In this document: positions 25,551 through 34,281 of the stretch, one piece after another | How the letters are laid out: every line of letters begins with the position of its first letter | Numbering within the stretch: position 1 is the stretch's first letter | Assembly: GCA_900316665.1 (NCBI GenBank) | Contig: ONDV01000001.1 | Span: 1-64,000, forward strand | Source: an uncultured Lachnospiraceae bacterium | Lineage (GTDB): Bacteria; Bacillota; Clostridia; Lachnospirales; Lachnospiraceae | Length of the DNA stretch: 64,000 nt | Reading direction: 5' to 3' | The notes under the pieces: generated by a model | The model's input: only the letters and a program-made list of their open reading frames with translations | Told to the model about the DNA's origin: nothing | The model's database searches: none | Made by a program: the position numbers and the translations under genes

Positions 25551-26291
25551 TTACTTTCTTAAATCTTCGCCCGTGCATACCGTAAGCGCCGAAACTTCCA
25601 TAGCGCCCGCATTAAGCAGGGCATTTGCGCAGGCATCAATAGTTGCGCCTGTAGTATATATATCGTCAACAAGCAATATTTTCTTTGATTTTACACCAGA
25701 TCCGCGGTATTGAAAAGCACCGGAGAGTGTCAGCCTCCTCTCGGACGGATTCATTGTCTTCAAAGCCTTTGTGTCCTTTACTCTTACAAGGCTTTTATTG
25801 TCCGTAAGAATATCCTTTCTGCTGCCGGCAGAAGCAAGTTTTCGGGTCAGAGAATATGCTATGTCTTCCGCCTGATTATAACCCCGCTTTCTCTTTTTCT
25901 TTGAAAACATAGGGACAGGCATAACTATGTCAGGTTTTACAAAAGAAAGCCAGCTGCCGCAGATCCTGTATGCATCGTCTGCAAATACTTCTGCGTAATC
26001 TCTCCTTCCGGAATATTTGAAACGATACATGATGTTCTTCATTTCCCCTTCATATAAATATACGGATCTGGCTGTAGAGAAGCGGTGTGCTATGGCTTCA
26101 CAGTCATTACAATATTCCCTGTCGTCACAAACCATCTTTCCGCACTTCATGCAAAGTCTGCCGGATATAAAGGTTATTTTCTTCCTGCATTTATCGCAGA
26201 ATCCGGGTCTTGCCAGCACTTTATCGCAAAGCGGACAGCGTGGAGGATAGACCAAATTTAAAAGGACATCTTTCATTTTCTCTGCAATCAT
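25551..26291 (-). CDS. comFC: ComF family protein (phosphoribosyltransferase-like)
   Basis: Competence-associated protein needed in DNA uptake systems and thought to act in the cytoplasm on incoming DNA. Residues 15-75 carry zinc-binding pairs (CPLC, CDKC, CMKC, CNDC). The C-terminal half is a phosphoribosyltransferase-type fold with KKILLVDDIYTTGATIDAC (PRPP-binding VDDxxTTGAT loop). Length 246 is usual. GGCAGGAGTAAAAT precedes the ATG. It is the first gene of a leftward run into yvyF and the c-di-AMP genes. No comFA helicase lies beside it. Confidence 0.93.
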   Translation of the reverse strand: MIAEKMKDVLLNLVYPPRCPLCDKVLARPGFCDKCRKKITFISGRLCMKCGKMVCDDREYCNDCEAIAHRFSTARSVYLYEGEMKNIMYRFKYSGRRDYAEVFADDAYRICGSWLSFVKPDIVMPVPMFSKKKRKRGYNQAEDIAYSLTRKLASAGSRKDILTDNKSLVRVKDTKALKTMNPSERRLTLSGAFQYRGSGVKSKKILLVDDIYTTGATIDACANALLNAGAMEVSALTVCTGEDLRK

Positions 26292-26305
26292 ATTTTACTC
26301 CTGCC

Positions 26306-26334
26306 TTGACGTTATCAGATTATGCGATTAAAAT
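26306..26334 (+). promoter_or_regulatory. Promoter for the rightward substrate-binding lipoprotein gene
   Basis: TTGACG (26306-26311), a 17-bp spacer, then TAAAAT (26329-26334). The start codon is about 27 bp after the predicted transcription start. Confidence 0.7.
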
Positions 26335-26366
26335 CTCCATAGACTGCATGGAGGTACAGCTTACCC

Positions 26367-27767
26367 ATGAATAATAAACTTAGTAAAAAAATCATCGCAT
26401 CGCTTGTCATTGCCGCATCTGTTACTATGATGTGTGCCTGCTCAGGCTCCCGCTCCAACAGCGACGCAAAATACAAGCCGCTCAGCAGCAAGGATGACTC
26501 TATGTATAACATCTCTGTCATTACCGGCGATGACGACGCATACTCGACCGGAATCCGGAAAGGCTTCCGCGATGCAATGGACGATCTTATAGGCAGCGGC
26601 CATTACAAGCTCAGCACAGTAAACGGCACCACCGGCGTATCTACCGCAAAACAGGCTATAGATACTGAGCTTTCAAAGGAAGATAAGCCTGATCTCCTTT
26701 TGACCGTCGGAAACAATGTCCTTACAGCAGCTTCCGAATCCACGGACAGCATTCCCGTGATAGGAACCGATGTACTTGATTTCCAGACGCTTCTCCATCT
26801 GAACGGCAGCAAATGGTCCAGCCCTACCGGAAGCAATATCACCGGTGTGTCTACCCGGGCTCCCATGGCTGATGTGATGTCTCTTATTGTAGAATCATGT
26901 CCTCAGCTGTCTTCGGTAGGACTACTTTACAGCCCGGAGGATTCGGACGCTATTTACCAGAACGAGATCCTTGAATCCTATATGGACGAGGCAGGCATTC
27001 CCTGGAGAGAATATGAGCTTCAGTCAACTGACGCCGCTATTGCTGCCCACAAGGTCAAAAACCCCGAATCTGATTCATCTATTGTAAAAAAGACATCTCC
27101 TTCTGTTCATGACAGTATGGAAGGACCCTATCCTGATCCTGAGCCGGTTTCACCCGGAGGACTATCCACTGTGCTTAATGCCCCTGCCAGTGCCAGATCT
27201 GCCAAGGCTTCCGCTAACTGGAAGGGCGGCAGAATGGCAGAAGAATATTCAAAGCAGCATATTATAGAGCAGGTCGGGGCCGACGATCCTGATTCAACAG
27301 GGTCCGCCATTCCGGCAAACACTTCATCTACTATAGAAGGCAACGCCCAGGTTCTTTCCACTGCTGCCGCAGAATGCAGTGTGCTTTTCATATCCGCAGG
27401 ATCAGATCTTTCTGATCAGATGGAATCGATCAGGAACACTGCCATGAACGCGAAAACCGCGACTGTCTCCTGTGACGGATCTCTTGGGATCAAGACTCTC
27501 ACCTGTCTCTACACCGACCCTTACGCCATGGGTTACGCTGCCGGCAAACAGGCTTACCGGATCTTGATAGGACATGAGGATCCGGGCAAGATGAATATAG
27601 AGTGTGCGCCCTCTTCATCCATAGTAAAGCTCTACCAGGACGATATAGCCGATCAGCTTGGGATGACATTTCCGAAATCATTCCACGAAGTGGATGACTA
27701 TCTGGAAAATAATCCACCCGGTACAACTACTGAAAGAGTCAAAAATAATTCGACTGATAAAAAATAA
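26367..27767 (+). CDS. ABC transporter substrate-binding lipoprotein (ABC_sub_bind family) with an inserted segment
   Basis: Extracytoplasmic ligand-binding protein. A signal peptide ends in a lipobox with Cys25 (MMCAC). Two lobes resemble the ABC_sub_bind/TrpX-type family: DAYSTGIRKGFRDAMDD, LLLTVGNNVLTAASESTDSIPVIGTDVLDF and NITGVSTRAPM in lobe one, and VGLLYSPEDSDA and FISAGSDL in lobe two. GGAGG lies upstream, with a long spacing. Odd: about 95 residues (about 228-322), rich in Pro, Ser and Ala, interrupt lobe two where relatives have only a short turn. No permease or ATPase genes adjoin it. The gene is alone, between a promoter and a bidirectional terminator. Ligand unknown. Confidence 0.8.
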   Translation: MNNKLSKKIIASLVIAASVTMMCACSGSRSNSDAKYKPLSSKDDSMYNISVITGDDDAYSTGIRKGFRDAMDDLIGSGHYKLSTVNGTTGVSTAKQAIDTELSKEDKPDLLLTVGNNVLTAASESTDSIPVIGTDVLDFQTLLHLNGSKWSSPTGSNITGVSTRAPMADVMSLIVESCPQLSSVGLLYSPEDSDAIYQNEILESYMDEAGIPWREYELQSTDAAIAAHKVKNPESDSSIVKKTSPSVHDSMEGPYPDPEPVSPGGLSTVLNAPASARSAKASANWKGGRMAEEYSKQHIIEQVGADDPDSTGSAIPANTSSTIEGNAQVLSTAAAECSVLFISAGSDLSDQMESIRNTAMNAKTATVSCDGSLGIKTLTCLYTDPYAMGYAAGKQAYRILIGHEDPGKMNIECAPSSSIVKLYQDDIADQLGMTFPKSFHEVDDYLENNPPGTTTERVKNNSTDKK

Positions 27768-27768
27768 T

Positions 27769-27802
27769 AAGAGGTCCGTCCGCTAAACCGGACGGATCTC
27801 TT
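27769..27802. terminator. Bidirectional intrinsic terminator
   Basis: A 14-bp stem (AAGAGGTCCGTCCG pairing with CGGACGGATCTCTT, one G-T wobble) with a 5-6 nt loop. It overlaps the last codons of recD2 and follows the lipoprotein stop codon by 2 bp, ending both converging genes. Confidence 0.85.
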
Positions 27803-30005
27803 CTATTATTCTGTCTTTCAGTCCCGAATACCTCTTGTTGTCGGACACATTCCCCTCCATCAGCTTGAATGTATTCTGTTCTCCTACCAGAACTACGCAC
27901 TTCTTTGCTCGTGTAACCGCGGTATATAATATATTTCTCGTCATAAGAGGACGGGGTCCCGCCATAACCGGCATAACTACAGCCGGATATTCCGAGCCCT
28001 GGGATTTATGAATGGTAACAGCATATGACAGCATAAGATCTTCCAGACCTTCAAAGCCATAACTTACTATATGATCATCCTCATATCTCACTGTAACTGT
28101 CTCGTCAAAAGGATTTACCTCTTCTATTATTCCACAGTCTCCGTTGAACACACCCGTTCCTGATTCCAGAACGACATTATTGACACCGTATACCTTCCAC
28201 TCTAATTGATAATCATTCCTGATTTGCATTACCTTATCGCCTTCGCGGAATATGGTATCTCCTGATGTGTATTCATTTTTCCCATCACCTTGAGGATTAA
28301 GATAGCGCTGAAATATCTTATTCAGATTTTCAGCTCCGAGCTTTCCTTTCTTCATCGGAGTAAGCACCTGAATATCCTGCGGTTTGATCTTTAGATAAGA
28401 AGGCAGATTCTTCATGACAAGATCAAGCATTATTTTTATTACATGAGATGAATCATCACGCTCCATAAAAAAGAAATCATTATCATTTTTGAATGTCACC
28501 GGCTCTCCGTTATTGATCCTGTGAGCGTTCATTATGATGTCGCTTTCCTGAGCCTGTCTGAATATGGTCTCAAGTCTGATAACGGAAAACATATCCGAAT
28601 CAATTATATCTTTAAGGACATTTCCGGGACCGACTGAAGGCAGCTGATTTACATCTCCTGACATAATAAGTCTGGTTCCTTTGCCTACAGCTCTAAGCAA
28701 AGCATCAAAAAGAGAAATATCCACCATAGACATCTCATCTATTATTATCGCATCGTATTCAATCGGATTATCTTCGTTCCTTGAAAAAACACTTCTCCTT
28801 GAATCATCTCCGGCCGGCTGGACCTCCAGCAGCCTGTGTATAGTCTTTGCCTCATGACCGGTCGCCTCAGTCATCCGTCTTGCCGCCCTTCCGGTAGGAG
28901 CCGCAAGAGCCACATCGTCACCTCTCAGAACAAGTGCTTCAATTATAGCCTTTATTGTCGTGGTCTTGCCTGTACCTGGACCTCCGGTAAGGATAAACAC
29001 ACCCCTTTTCAGAGCTTCCTTCACGGCTTCCCTTTGTCTTTTTTCAAGCGAAAGCCCTGTGGATCTCTCAATTTCATCTATCAGACCCTCGCTGAAAATT
29101 TCTCTTGAAACGGGTTTATCATCCAGATCTATAAGTCTTCTGGCAGCATCGGTCTCAATGTTATAATAATAAGACAGATATATTTCATCGCCGTTTACTA
29201 CATTGATTTTTCCGTCAACAAGCAGATTATCAATTGCTGTTTGAAAACCTTCCGGTTCCTTTCCCATCAGATCGGAAAGATTCGACCGGAGAATGTCAGA
29301 CGGTAAAAAAGTATTGCCGTCTTTTGCAGATCGCTCAAGTATATAAATAACAGCAGCTCTGGTTCTGAATTCGGAATCCTTGAATACACCCAGTTTTGAC
29401 GCTATCCTGTCGGCTGTCATGAATCCGACGCCGTCCACATCTTCAGCAACCTGATAGGGGTTGGCCCTTATCACATTTTTCATGTTGCTGCCGTATGTCT
29501 TATAAATATTTATGGCAGTCTGACCATTTACTCCCAGCTCCTGGAGAAAAATCATCGCAGAGCGCATCTCGCGTTTCCCGACTATCTGATCGGATATGGA
29601 CATAGCCTTGTTTTCGCTGATGCCGCGCACCTCCGCCAGCCTCTCCGGCTCTTCTTCGATGATCCTGATCGTATCTCTGCCGAATTCCGACACTATTCTC
29701 TTGGCCAGAGCAGGTCCTATTCCTTTTATTAATCCGGAGCCCAGATATCTTTCAATGCCGGCAGTATCATCCGGCATGACCTCCTCAAATGACACCGCCC
29801 GAAACTGTCTGCCATAAGAAGCATGATTAAAAAAGCTTCCCTTTACTTTTATTAATGTTCCGGTCGATACTCCTCCGGGAAATATTCCCGTCACAGTCGT
29901 CTCTGATCCATCATCGGACTTTATTATCAGTACGGAATATTCATTTTCGACATTCCTGAATAAAACCTCTGACACATATCCGCTGACTTCCTCATTGCTC
30001 TCCAT
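27783..30005 (-). CDS. recD2: RecD2 ATP-dependent DNA helicase
   Basis: 5'-3' superfamily 1 helicase acting in DNA repair without RecBC. N-terminal OB-like domain (YVSEVLFRNVENEYSVLII) and helix-hairpin-helix region (GSGLIKGIGPALAKRI; VRGISENKAMSI) distinguish RecD2 from RecD. Walker A is LTGGPGTGKTTTIKAI near residue 345, Walker B is IIIDEMSMVD, and SGDVNQLPSVGPG, YAVTIHKSQGSEYPAV and NILYTAVTRAK are SF1 motifs. Length 740 is standard. The ATG lies 14 bp inside the end of flgJ, so the two are translationally linked. It shares its end with the bidirectional terminator. Confidence 0.96.
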   Translation of the reverse strand: MESNEEVSGYVSEVLFRNVENEYSVLIIKSDDGSETTVTGIFPGGVSTGTLIKVKGSFFNHASYGRQFRAVSFEEVMPDDTAGIERYLGSGLIKGIGPALAKRIVSEFGRDTIRIIEEEPERLAEVRGISENKAMSISDQIVGKREMRSAMIFLQELGVNGQTAINIYKTYGSNMKNVIRANPYQVAEDVDGVGFMTADRIASKLGVFKDSEFRTRAAVIYILERSAKDGNTFLPSDILRSNLSDLMGKEPEGFQTAIDNLLVDGKINVVNGDEIYLSYYYNIETDAARRLIDLDDKPVSREIFSEGLIDEIERSTGLSLEKRQREAVKEALKRGVFILTGGPGTGKTTTIKAIIEALVLRGDDVALAAPTGRAARRMTEATGHEAKTIHRLLEVQPAGDDSRRSVFSRNEDNPIEYDAIIIDEMSMVDISLFDALLRAVGKGTRLIMSGDVNQLPSVGPGNVLKDIIDSDMFSVIRLETIFRQAQESDIIMNAHRINNGEPVTFKNDNDFFFMERDDSSHVIKIMLDLVMKNLPSYLKIKPQDIQVLTPMKKGKLGAENLNKIFQRYLNPQGDGKNEYTSGDTIFREGDKVMQIRNDYQLEWKVYGVNNVVLESGTGVFNGDCGIIEEVNPFDETVTVRYEDDHIVSYGFEGLEDLMLSYAVTIHKSQGSEYPAVVMPVMAGPRPLMTRNILYTAVTRAKKCVVLVGEQNTFKLMEGNVSDNKRYSGLKDRIIEEIRPV

Positions 30006-30387
30006 CAGAACCCTTTTCCTCGGAATCTCCGGAGATGTCTATATGATAATTCCTGGCCATCTGCTCCACCATGGAATCCGTAAATCTTCCGCCGTATCTT
30101 TTTACTATGGTATCGGAAATATCACCAAGCACCGAGTCCATATAAAGGTCGGTATATTGCGATATGCTGCTGTCCTCTGATTTTATGCTTTTAACAGTTT
30201 CCTTCAAAAACTGCTCTACAAAATATGATTCGAATGTCTCAGCCGCTTTTTCCAGTTCTTCTTTTGAAGAAGACGAAGAGAGACCGGACAGTTTGCTGCG
30301 CGTCTTATCATAACGCGCGCTGCTGCCAGCCTCTCCCGCTCTTGTCATCATATAATTATCTAAATTCCCGGAGATAGAAATACTCAT
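29992..30387 (-). CDS. flgJ: FlgJ-type rod-binding protein (N-terminal domain only)
   Basis: Flagellar rod-assembly cap protein. The rod-binding domain covers residues 50-115 (LEKAAETFESYFVEQFLKETVKSI and DLYMDSVLGDISDTIVKRYG). The muramidase domain of enterobacterial FlgJ is absent, as in other Firmicutes. The ATG at 30387 has GAGGTGTAT before it; the open frame extends to 30438 without a ribosome site and is rejected. It follows the FlgG-type gene by 81 bp and overlaps recD2 by 14 bp. Confidence 0.85.
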   Translation of the reverse strand: MSISISGNLDNYMMTRAGEAGSSARYDKTRSKLSGLSSSSSKEELEKAAETFESYFVEQFLKETVKSIKSEDSSISQYTDLYMDSVLGDISDTIVKRYGGRFTDSMVEQMARNYHIDISGDSEEKGSDGEQ

Positions 30388-30468
30388 ATACACCTCATAT
30401 GATAAAGTGATATAAGTGTCAAAAATACATTTTGCCACTCATTTTGAATTAAAAAATCCGTCTGACCA

Positions 30469-31287
30469 TCATCTCTTCAGATTATTTGCCTCCTCAAGCA
30501 TGGTATCGCTTGTAGTGATTGCCTTGGAATTCAGCTCATATGCTCTCTGGGCAATAATCATATCTACCATCTGTGTTGCTACATCTACGTTGGATCCTTC
30601 CAGATATCCCTGCACTATCACTGATGGAGTGACACCGTTCGTAGTGGATTCATTAAGCGGATTGCCCGAATTCACGGTCGCTGCGAGGAGATTTGATCCC
30701 CGTTTTTCAAGTCCGCCCGGATTGGCGAACTGATACAGAGCCACATATTGACCTGTTTGTACGGGAGTGCCGTCTGATCTCTTATAGGATACAGCTCCGT
30801 CTGAACCGAATGTTACGCTGTCCGTGCCTGCCTCTGCAGGAATTTTTACAGCCTGTCCGTTTCTGTCAAGGACTTTATAACCGCTTGCATTAGTAAGAAC
30901 TCTGCCGCCGTCATTATCAATAGCCCAGTTAAAATCACCGTTTCTGGAAAAAAACGTCTCTCCATCGCCTCCGCTTAAAGCAAAGAATCCCTGACCGTTT
31001 ATGCAGAGAGCCGTATTTGAGTCGCTCTCCAGTTCCTCACCCTGAGTATAGACTGAATTTATGGATGAGACTCTGGTGCCGAGACCTACCTGGGCTCCCG
31101 TCGGCTTGTCATCTCCATTCGCGGTAGTAGTCTTTTCCTGAAGAGTCTGGTAAAGAAGCGAGCGGAACTGTGTGCTCTGCGTCTTGAAGCCGGTGGTATT
31201 GACATTAGCCAGATTGTTTGCGATAGTGTCAACATTCGTCTGCTGCGCTCTCATTCCGGATGCAGCTGTCCAAAGTGATCTCATCAT
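30469..31287 (-). CDS. flgG: Flagellar rod/hook-basal body protein, FlgG type (FlhP)
   Basis: Distal-rod protein of the flagellum, exported through the flagellar secretion system. N-terminal rod signature ASGMRAQQTNVDTIANNLANVNTTGFK (residues 9-35 approximately), the D1 segment INGQGFFAL, and the C-terminal coiled-coil-forming GSNVDVATQMVDMIIAQRAYELNSKAI are all present. Length 272 is close to FlgG. GGAGTAAGGCATT precedes the first of two ATGs. It is the second of two rod-type genes after mbl, matching mbl-flhO-flhP of Bacillus. Confidence 0.93.
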   Translation of the reverse strand: MMRSLWTAASGMRAQQTNVDTIANNLANVNTTGFKTQSTQFRSLLYQTLQEKTTTANGDDKPTGAQVGLGTRVSSINSVYTQGEELESDSNTALCINGQGFFALSGGDGETFFSRNGDFNWAIDNDGGRVLTNASGYKVLDRNGQAVKIPAEAGTDSVTFGSDGAVSYKRSDGTPVQTGQYVALYQFANPGGLEKRGSNLLAATVNSGNPLNESTTNGVTPSVIVQGYLEGSNVDVATQMVDMIIAQRAYELNSKAITTSDTMLEEANNLKR

Positions 31288-31301
31288 AATGCCTTACTCC
31301 T

Positions 31302-32102
31302 TTAGACCTTTCCTACCTGATTTACAGCGTGATCAAGAGTCGAATCCTCTGTCTGGATCATTTTCTGTCCTGCCTCGTAGCTTCTCTGGATAGTGATCAT
31401 CTCTACCATCTCGTCTACCACGTTCACATTGGACATCTCAAGAGCCCCCTGCTCTATTCCTGAATCGGAAGCTGTCACATTGCCTCCGTTTACAAGATCA
31501 TAATAATTATCGCCGTATTTTGACAGATAATTATAATTATTAATATCTACAATGCCAATCTGTCCTACCAGCTGATTATCCTGATAGATCTGTCCCTGCT
31601 GATTGATCTGATAATCACTGAGCGGGTCTATCCTGACATAGTTGCCGGGATTGTTTGCGGAATTTATGGCTCCGTATTGATTTAAAACATAATCTCCGTC
31701 ATTTGTGCGTAGATATCCGTTCTTATCTACGGTAAAGCTGCCGTCTCTGGTATATTTGATCGACTGATTTCCATTTTTGTCGCGAAATGATACGGCAAAA
31801 AAGCCTTTGCCCGTCAGCGCCAGATCAGACTTTACGTCAGTGACCTTCAAAGACCCCTGTGACCAGTCGGTATATGTCTCTCCGATCTTATCTCCGAGCC
31901 TTACATTCCCAATAGCTGACGGATAATACATAGTGCCCGAATCTTTGATGCGAAGAGCCAGCCTGTTCTTAAACGAACGATTTACCGTGCCTTCTTTCTT
32001 GAAACCGGTCGTATCGGAATTTGCCAGATCGTTCGCAAGCACATCAAGCCTTCTCTGTTCTTCCGCCATGCCTGTATATGCAGTATATAGCCCTCTGACC
32101 AT
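31302..32102 (-). CDS. flgF: Flagellar rod protein, FlgF/FlgG type (FlhO)
   Basis: Proximal-rod or hook-basal-body protein paralogous to its downstream neighbour. It opens VRGLYTAYTGMAEEQRRLDV, continues NDLANSDTTGFKK, has the core GKGFFAVSF, and ends with NVNVVDEMVEMITIQRSYEAGQKMI, the standard C-terminal rod motif. Length 266. AAGAGGGACTGATTT precedes the ATG. It lies 20 bp after mbl and 14 bp before the FlgG-type gene. By gene order it corresponds to FlhO of Bacillus; the FlgF name is by position in the rod. Confidence 0.9.
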   Translation of the reverse strand: MVRGLYTAYTGMAEEQRRLDVLANDLANSDTTGFKKEGTVNRSFKNRLALRIKDSGTMYYPSAIGNVRLGDKIGETYTDWSQGSLKVTDVKSDLALTGKGFFAVSFRDKNGNQSIKYTRDGSFTVDKNGYLRTNDGDYVLNQYGAINSANNPGNYVRIDPLSDYQINQQGQIYQDNQLVGQIGIVDINNYNYLSKYGDNYYDLVNGGNVTASDSGIEQGALEMSNVNVVDEMVEMITIQRSYEAGQKMIQTEDSTLDHAVNQVGKV

Positions 32103-32122
32103 AAATCAGTCCCTCTTAAATA

Positions 32123-33121
32123 TCAGCCCAGATCCTTATGGTCGCCCGCAAGGAATTCGACGTATTTGCCTGTTCCGATGGCAACGCAAGTCATGGGATC
32201 ATCTGCTGTGATGGTGTTGATTCCCGTACGCTCCTCCATCAGCTGCTCAAGCCCCCGGAGGAGAGAGCCGCCTCCTGTCAGTACAATACCACGCTCTGAA
32301 ACATCTGCCGCCAGTTCGGGAGGTGTCTTCTCAAGAACGCTGTGCACTGCATCAACTATCTGAATCGTAGGTTCTCTAAGCGCTTCCTCCGTCTCCTCTG
32401 ATGATATCTCTATAGTCTTCGGAAGACCCGTGACCAGGTTTCTGCCCCTTACTTCCATAGTCATAGGTTCCGGAAGCGGATAGCAGGTTCCAATCTTTAT
32501 CTTCATATCCTCAGCAGTCCTCTCGCCGATCAGGATATTGTGTTTTTTCCTCATATAACGGACGATTGCCTCGTCAAAGTCGTCTCCGGCAATCTTTATA
32601 GATGTGGATACGACAGATCCGCCGAGAGAGATAACTGCAATATCCGCAGTACCTCCTCCTATATCCACTATCATATTACCGCAGGGTCTTGAAATATCAA
32701 TTCCCGCTCCTATGGCCGCTGCTATGGGTTCCTCTATGATTGCGACTTCTCTTGCTCCTGCAGCATATGTCGCATCCTCAACGGCTCTCTTCTCAACTTC
32801 TGTCACTCCGGAAGGGACGCATACGGAGATCCTCGGCTTTCTGTATGACTTCTTGCCGAGAGCCTTCTGTATGAAATATTTAATCATCTTCTCAGTAACT
32901 GTGTAATCGGAAATGACGCCCTGTCTCAAGGGGCGGACAGCCACAATATTGCCCGGTGTACGTCCGAGCATCAGGCGTGCCTCTTCTCCTATCGCCTTGA
33001 TTTTATTGGTATCGCGGTCAAATGCGACAACGGACGGTTCCTTCAGTACCACTCCCTTGCCTCTTATATATACAAGTATACTCGCGGTACCAAGATCGAT
33101 TCCTATATCTGATGCAACCAT
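32123..33121 (-). CDS. mbl: MreB/Mbl actin-like cell-shape protein
   Basis: Actin homologue forming membrane-bound filaments that direct lateral wall synthesis. Nucleotide-binding motifs are intact: IGIDLGTASILVY (phosphate 1), IVDIGGGTADIAVISLGG (phosphate 2) and GIVLTGGGSLLRGL (adenosine). EEPIAAAIGAGIDI is the family connecting motif. Length 332 is normal. AAAGGA lies upstream of the ATG at a longish spacing. A near-consensus promoter is about 90 bp upstream. The following flhO-flhP pair indicates the Mbl paralogue rather than the mreBCD-linked one, but sequence alone does not separate them. Confidence 0.93.
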   Translation of the reverse strand: MVASDIGIDLGTASILVYIRGKGVVLKEPSVVAFDRDTNKIKAIGEEARLMLGRTPGNIVAVRPLRQGVISDYTVTEKMIKYFIQKALGKKSYRKPRISVCVPSGVTEVEKRAVEDATYAAGAREVAIIEEPIAAAIGAGIDISRPCGNMIVDIGGGTADIAVISLGGSVVSTSIKIAGDDFDEAIVRYMRKKHNILIGERTAEDMKIKIGTCYPLPEPMTMEVRGRNLVTGLPKTIEISSEETEEALREPTIQIVDAVHSVLEKTPPELAADVSERGIVLTGGGSLLRGLEQLMEERTGINTITADDPMTCVAIGTGKYVEFLAGDHKDLG

Positions 33122-33209
33122 AACGGTTTAAATCCTTTCTGTCAGCTGCCGGCCTCCGTTCCATCCGGCATAATATCCTCATTAAGCATTTTTTCACATA
33201 CTTATTTAT

Positions 33210-33237
33210 ATTATAATCGCCGTACCGGTTTTTTCAA
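33210..33237 (-). promoter_or_regulatory. Promoter for mbl and flagellar rod genes
   Basis: TTGAAA (33237-33232), 16-bp spacer, TATAAT (33215-33210), about 90 bp before mbl. It looks like a housekeeping promoter, not a flagellar sigma-D site. Confidence 0.75.
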
Positions 33238-33284
33238 CTGCTTTTGCGGGAAGATTCGAGAAAATCTGCATATTTCACGATTTA

Positions 33285-34094
33285 TTAATAATCCACTCCC
33301 ATCAGCATCAGTCCTTTCGCCGGTGCCGTAGGTCCCGCCTTTTTTCTGTCGCGTGCCTCAAGGACAGTCTTTACATCATCCGGCTTCATTCTGCCATATC
33401 CCACTTCTATAAGAGTCCCGACAATGATCCTCACCATATTCTGCAGAAATCCGCTTCCATGTACAGTGATGATCACCCTGTCTCTGTTCCTCTCTATATT
33501 AAGAGAATCCACAAGACGAACTGTGGATTTTTTCATTCGGGAGTTACCGCAGAAGCTCTTGAAATCATGTTCACCTATTATGTAGCGGGAAGCCTCTTTC
33601 ATAAGCTCCGTATCCAGCGGTCTGTCAAGGCATGTGATATATCTCCTGTCGAACACACTTTTCACAGGTCCGTCTTCTATCATATATCGATATGTCTTCC
33701 CTGCTGCATTATATCTGGCATGAAATCTGTCTGATGCTTCGTGAACCTCGGTAACAGATATATCATCGGGAAGATACCTGTTCAGGTAATTTCGCATTTC
33801 GCTCGTAGATACCGTTTTCTCCTTTTGCCCTGATGAAAAAATCACCTTTTCTGTATCAAGTTTTACTGATGCTGTCATTGCAAGAGCATGCACTCCGGCG
33901 TCGGTCCTGCCTGCACCTATCAGATCAACAGGAGGATCATCATTAAAAAATTCAGATGCTAAAGGATCCATCCCGCACATTCTTGCCAGCACCATCTCGA
34001 TCCTGCCCTGGACAGAATCCCTTCCGGGCTGATGTTCCCAGCCACAGTAACGTGTGCCGTCGTAGCATATAGTCAGCTTATAATTTTTTACCAT
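33285..34094 (-). CDS. truA: tRNA pseudouridine synthase A
   Basis: Forms pseudouridine at positions 38-40 of tRNA anticodon arms. The family signature LTICYDGTRYCGWEHQPG is at the N-terminus and the catalytic GAGRTDAGVHA (Asp in RTDAGV) at about residues 60-70. YRYMIEDG, HDFKSFCG and FLQNMVRIIVGTLIEVG follow in order. Length 269 is slightly longer than E. coli TruA, mainly from an acidic insert before the catalytic loop. AATAAGGTATATGGATT precedes the ATG. It stands alone between the amt terminator and the mbl promoter. Confidence 0.97.
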   Translation of the reverse strand: MVKNYKLTICYDGTRYCGWEHQPGRDSVQGRIEMVLARMCGMDPLASEFFNDDPPVDLIGAGRTDAGVHALAMTASVKLDTEKVIFSSGQKEKTVSTSEMRNYLNRYLPDDISVTEVHEASDRFHARYNAAGKTYRYMIEDGPVKSVFDRRYITCLDRPLDTELMKEASRYIIGEHDFKSFCGNSRMKKSTVRLVDSLNIERNRDRVIITVHGSGFLQNMVRIIVGTLIEVGYGRMKPDDVKTVLEARDRKKAGPTAPAKGLMLMGVDY

Positions 34095-34168
34095 AATCCA
34101 TATACCTTATTCGGAAAAAATAATTTCAGTGTCGATTATCATGCCAATAAATGCGGTATGACTTTGAT

Positions 34169-34203
34169 ACCCTGCTATAATAACATACATCTTTCAGCAG
34201 GGT
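34169..34203. repeat. Inverted repeat between amt and truA
   Basis: ACCCTGCT and AGCAGGGT are exact 8-bp arms separated by 19 bp. It lies about 75 bp before truA and just after the amt terminator. No T-run follows; role unknown. Confidence 0.5.
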
Positions 34204-34207
34204 TACG

Positions 34208-34236
34208 AAAAAAAGACTCCGGGATTTCCCGGAGCC
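34208..34236 (-). terminator. Intrinsic terminator after amt
   Basis: CTCCGGG pairs with CCCGGAG around ATTT/AAAT, and leftward reading continues into TCTTTTTTT. It is about 50 bp after the amt stop. Confidence 0.88.
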
Positions 34237-34281
34237 TTCGGTAAAAGTGTATCGAAAATGGTAGAAGAAAGAACTGTATTA

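Noticed and set aside
33122-33200. 15-codon leader peptide before mbl (starting MLNEDIMPDG)
   Set aside because: No ribosome site and no attenuator hairpin to couple it to.
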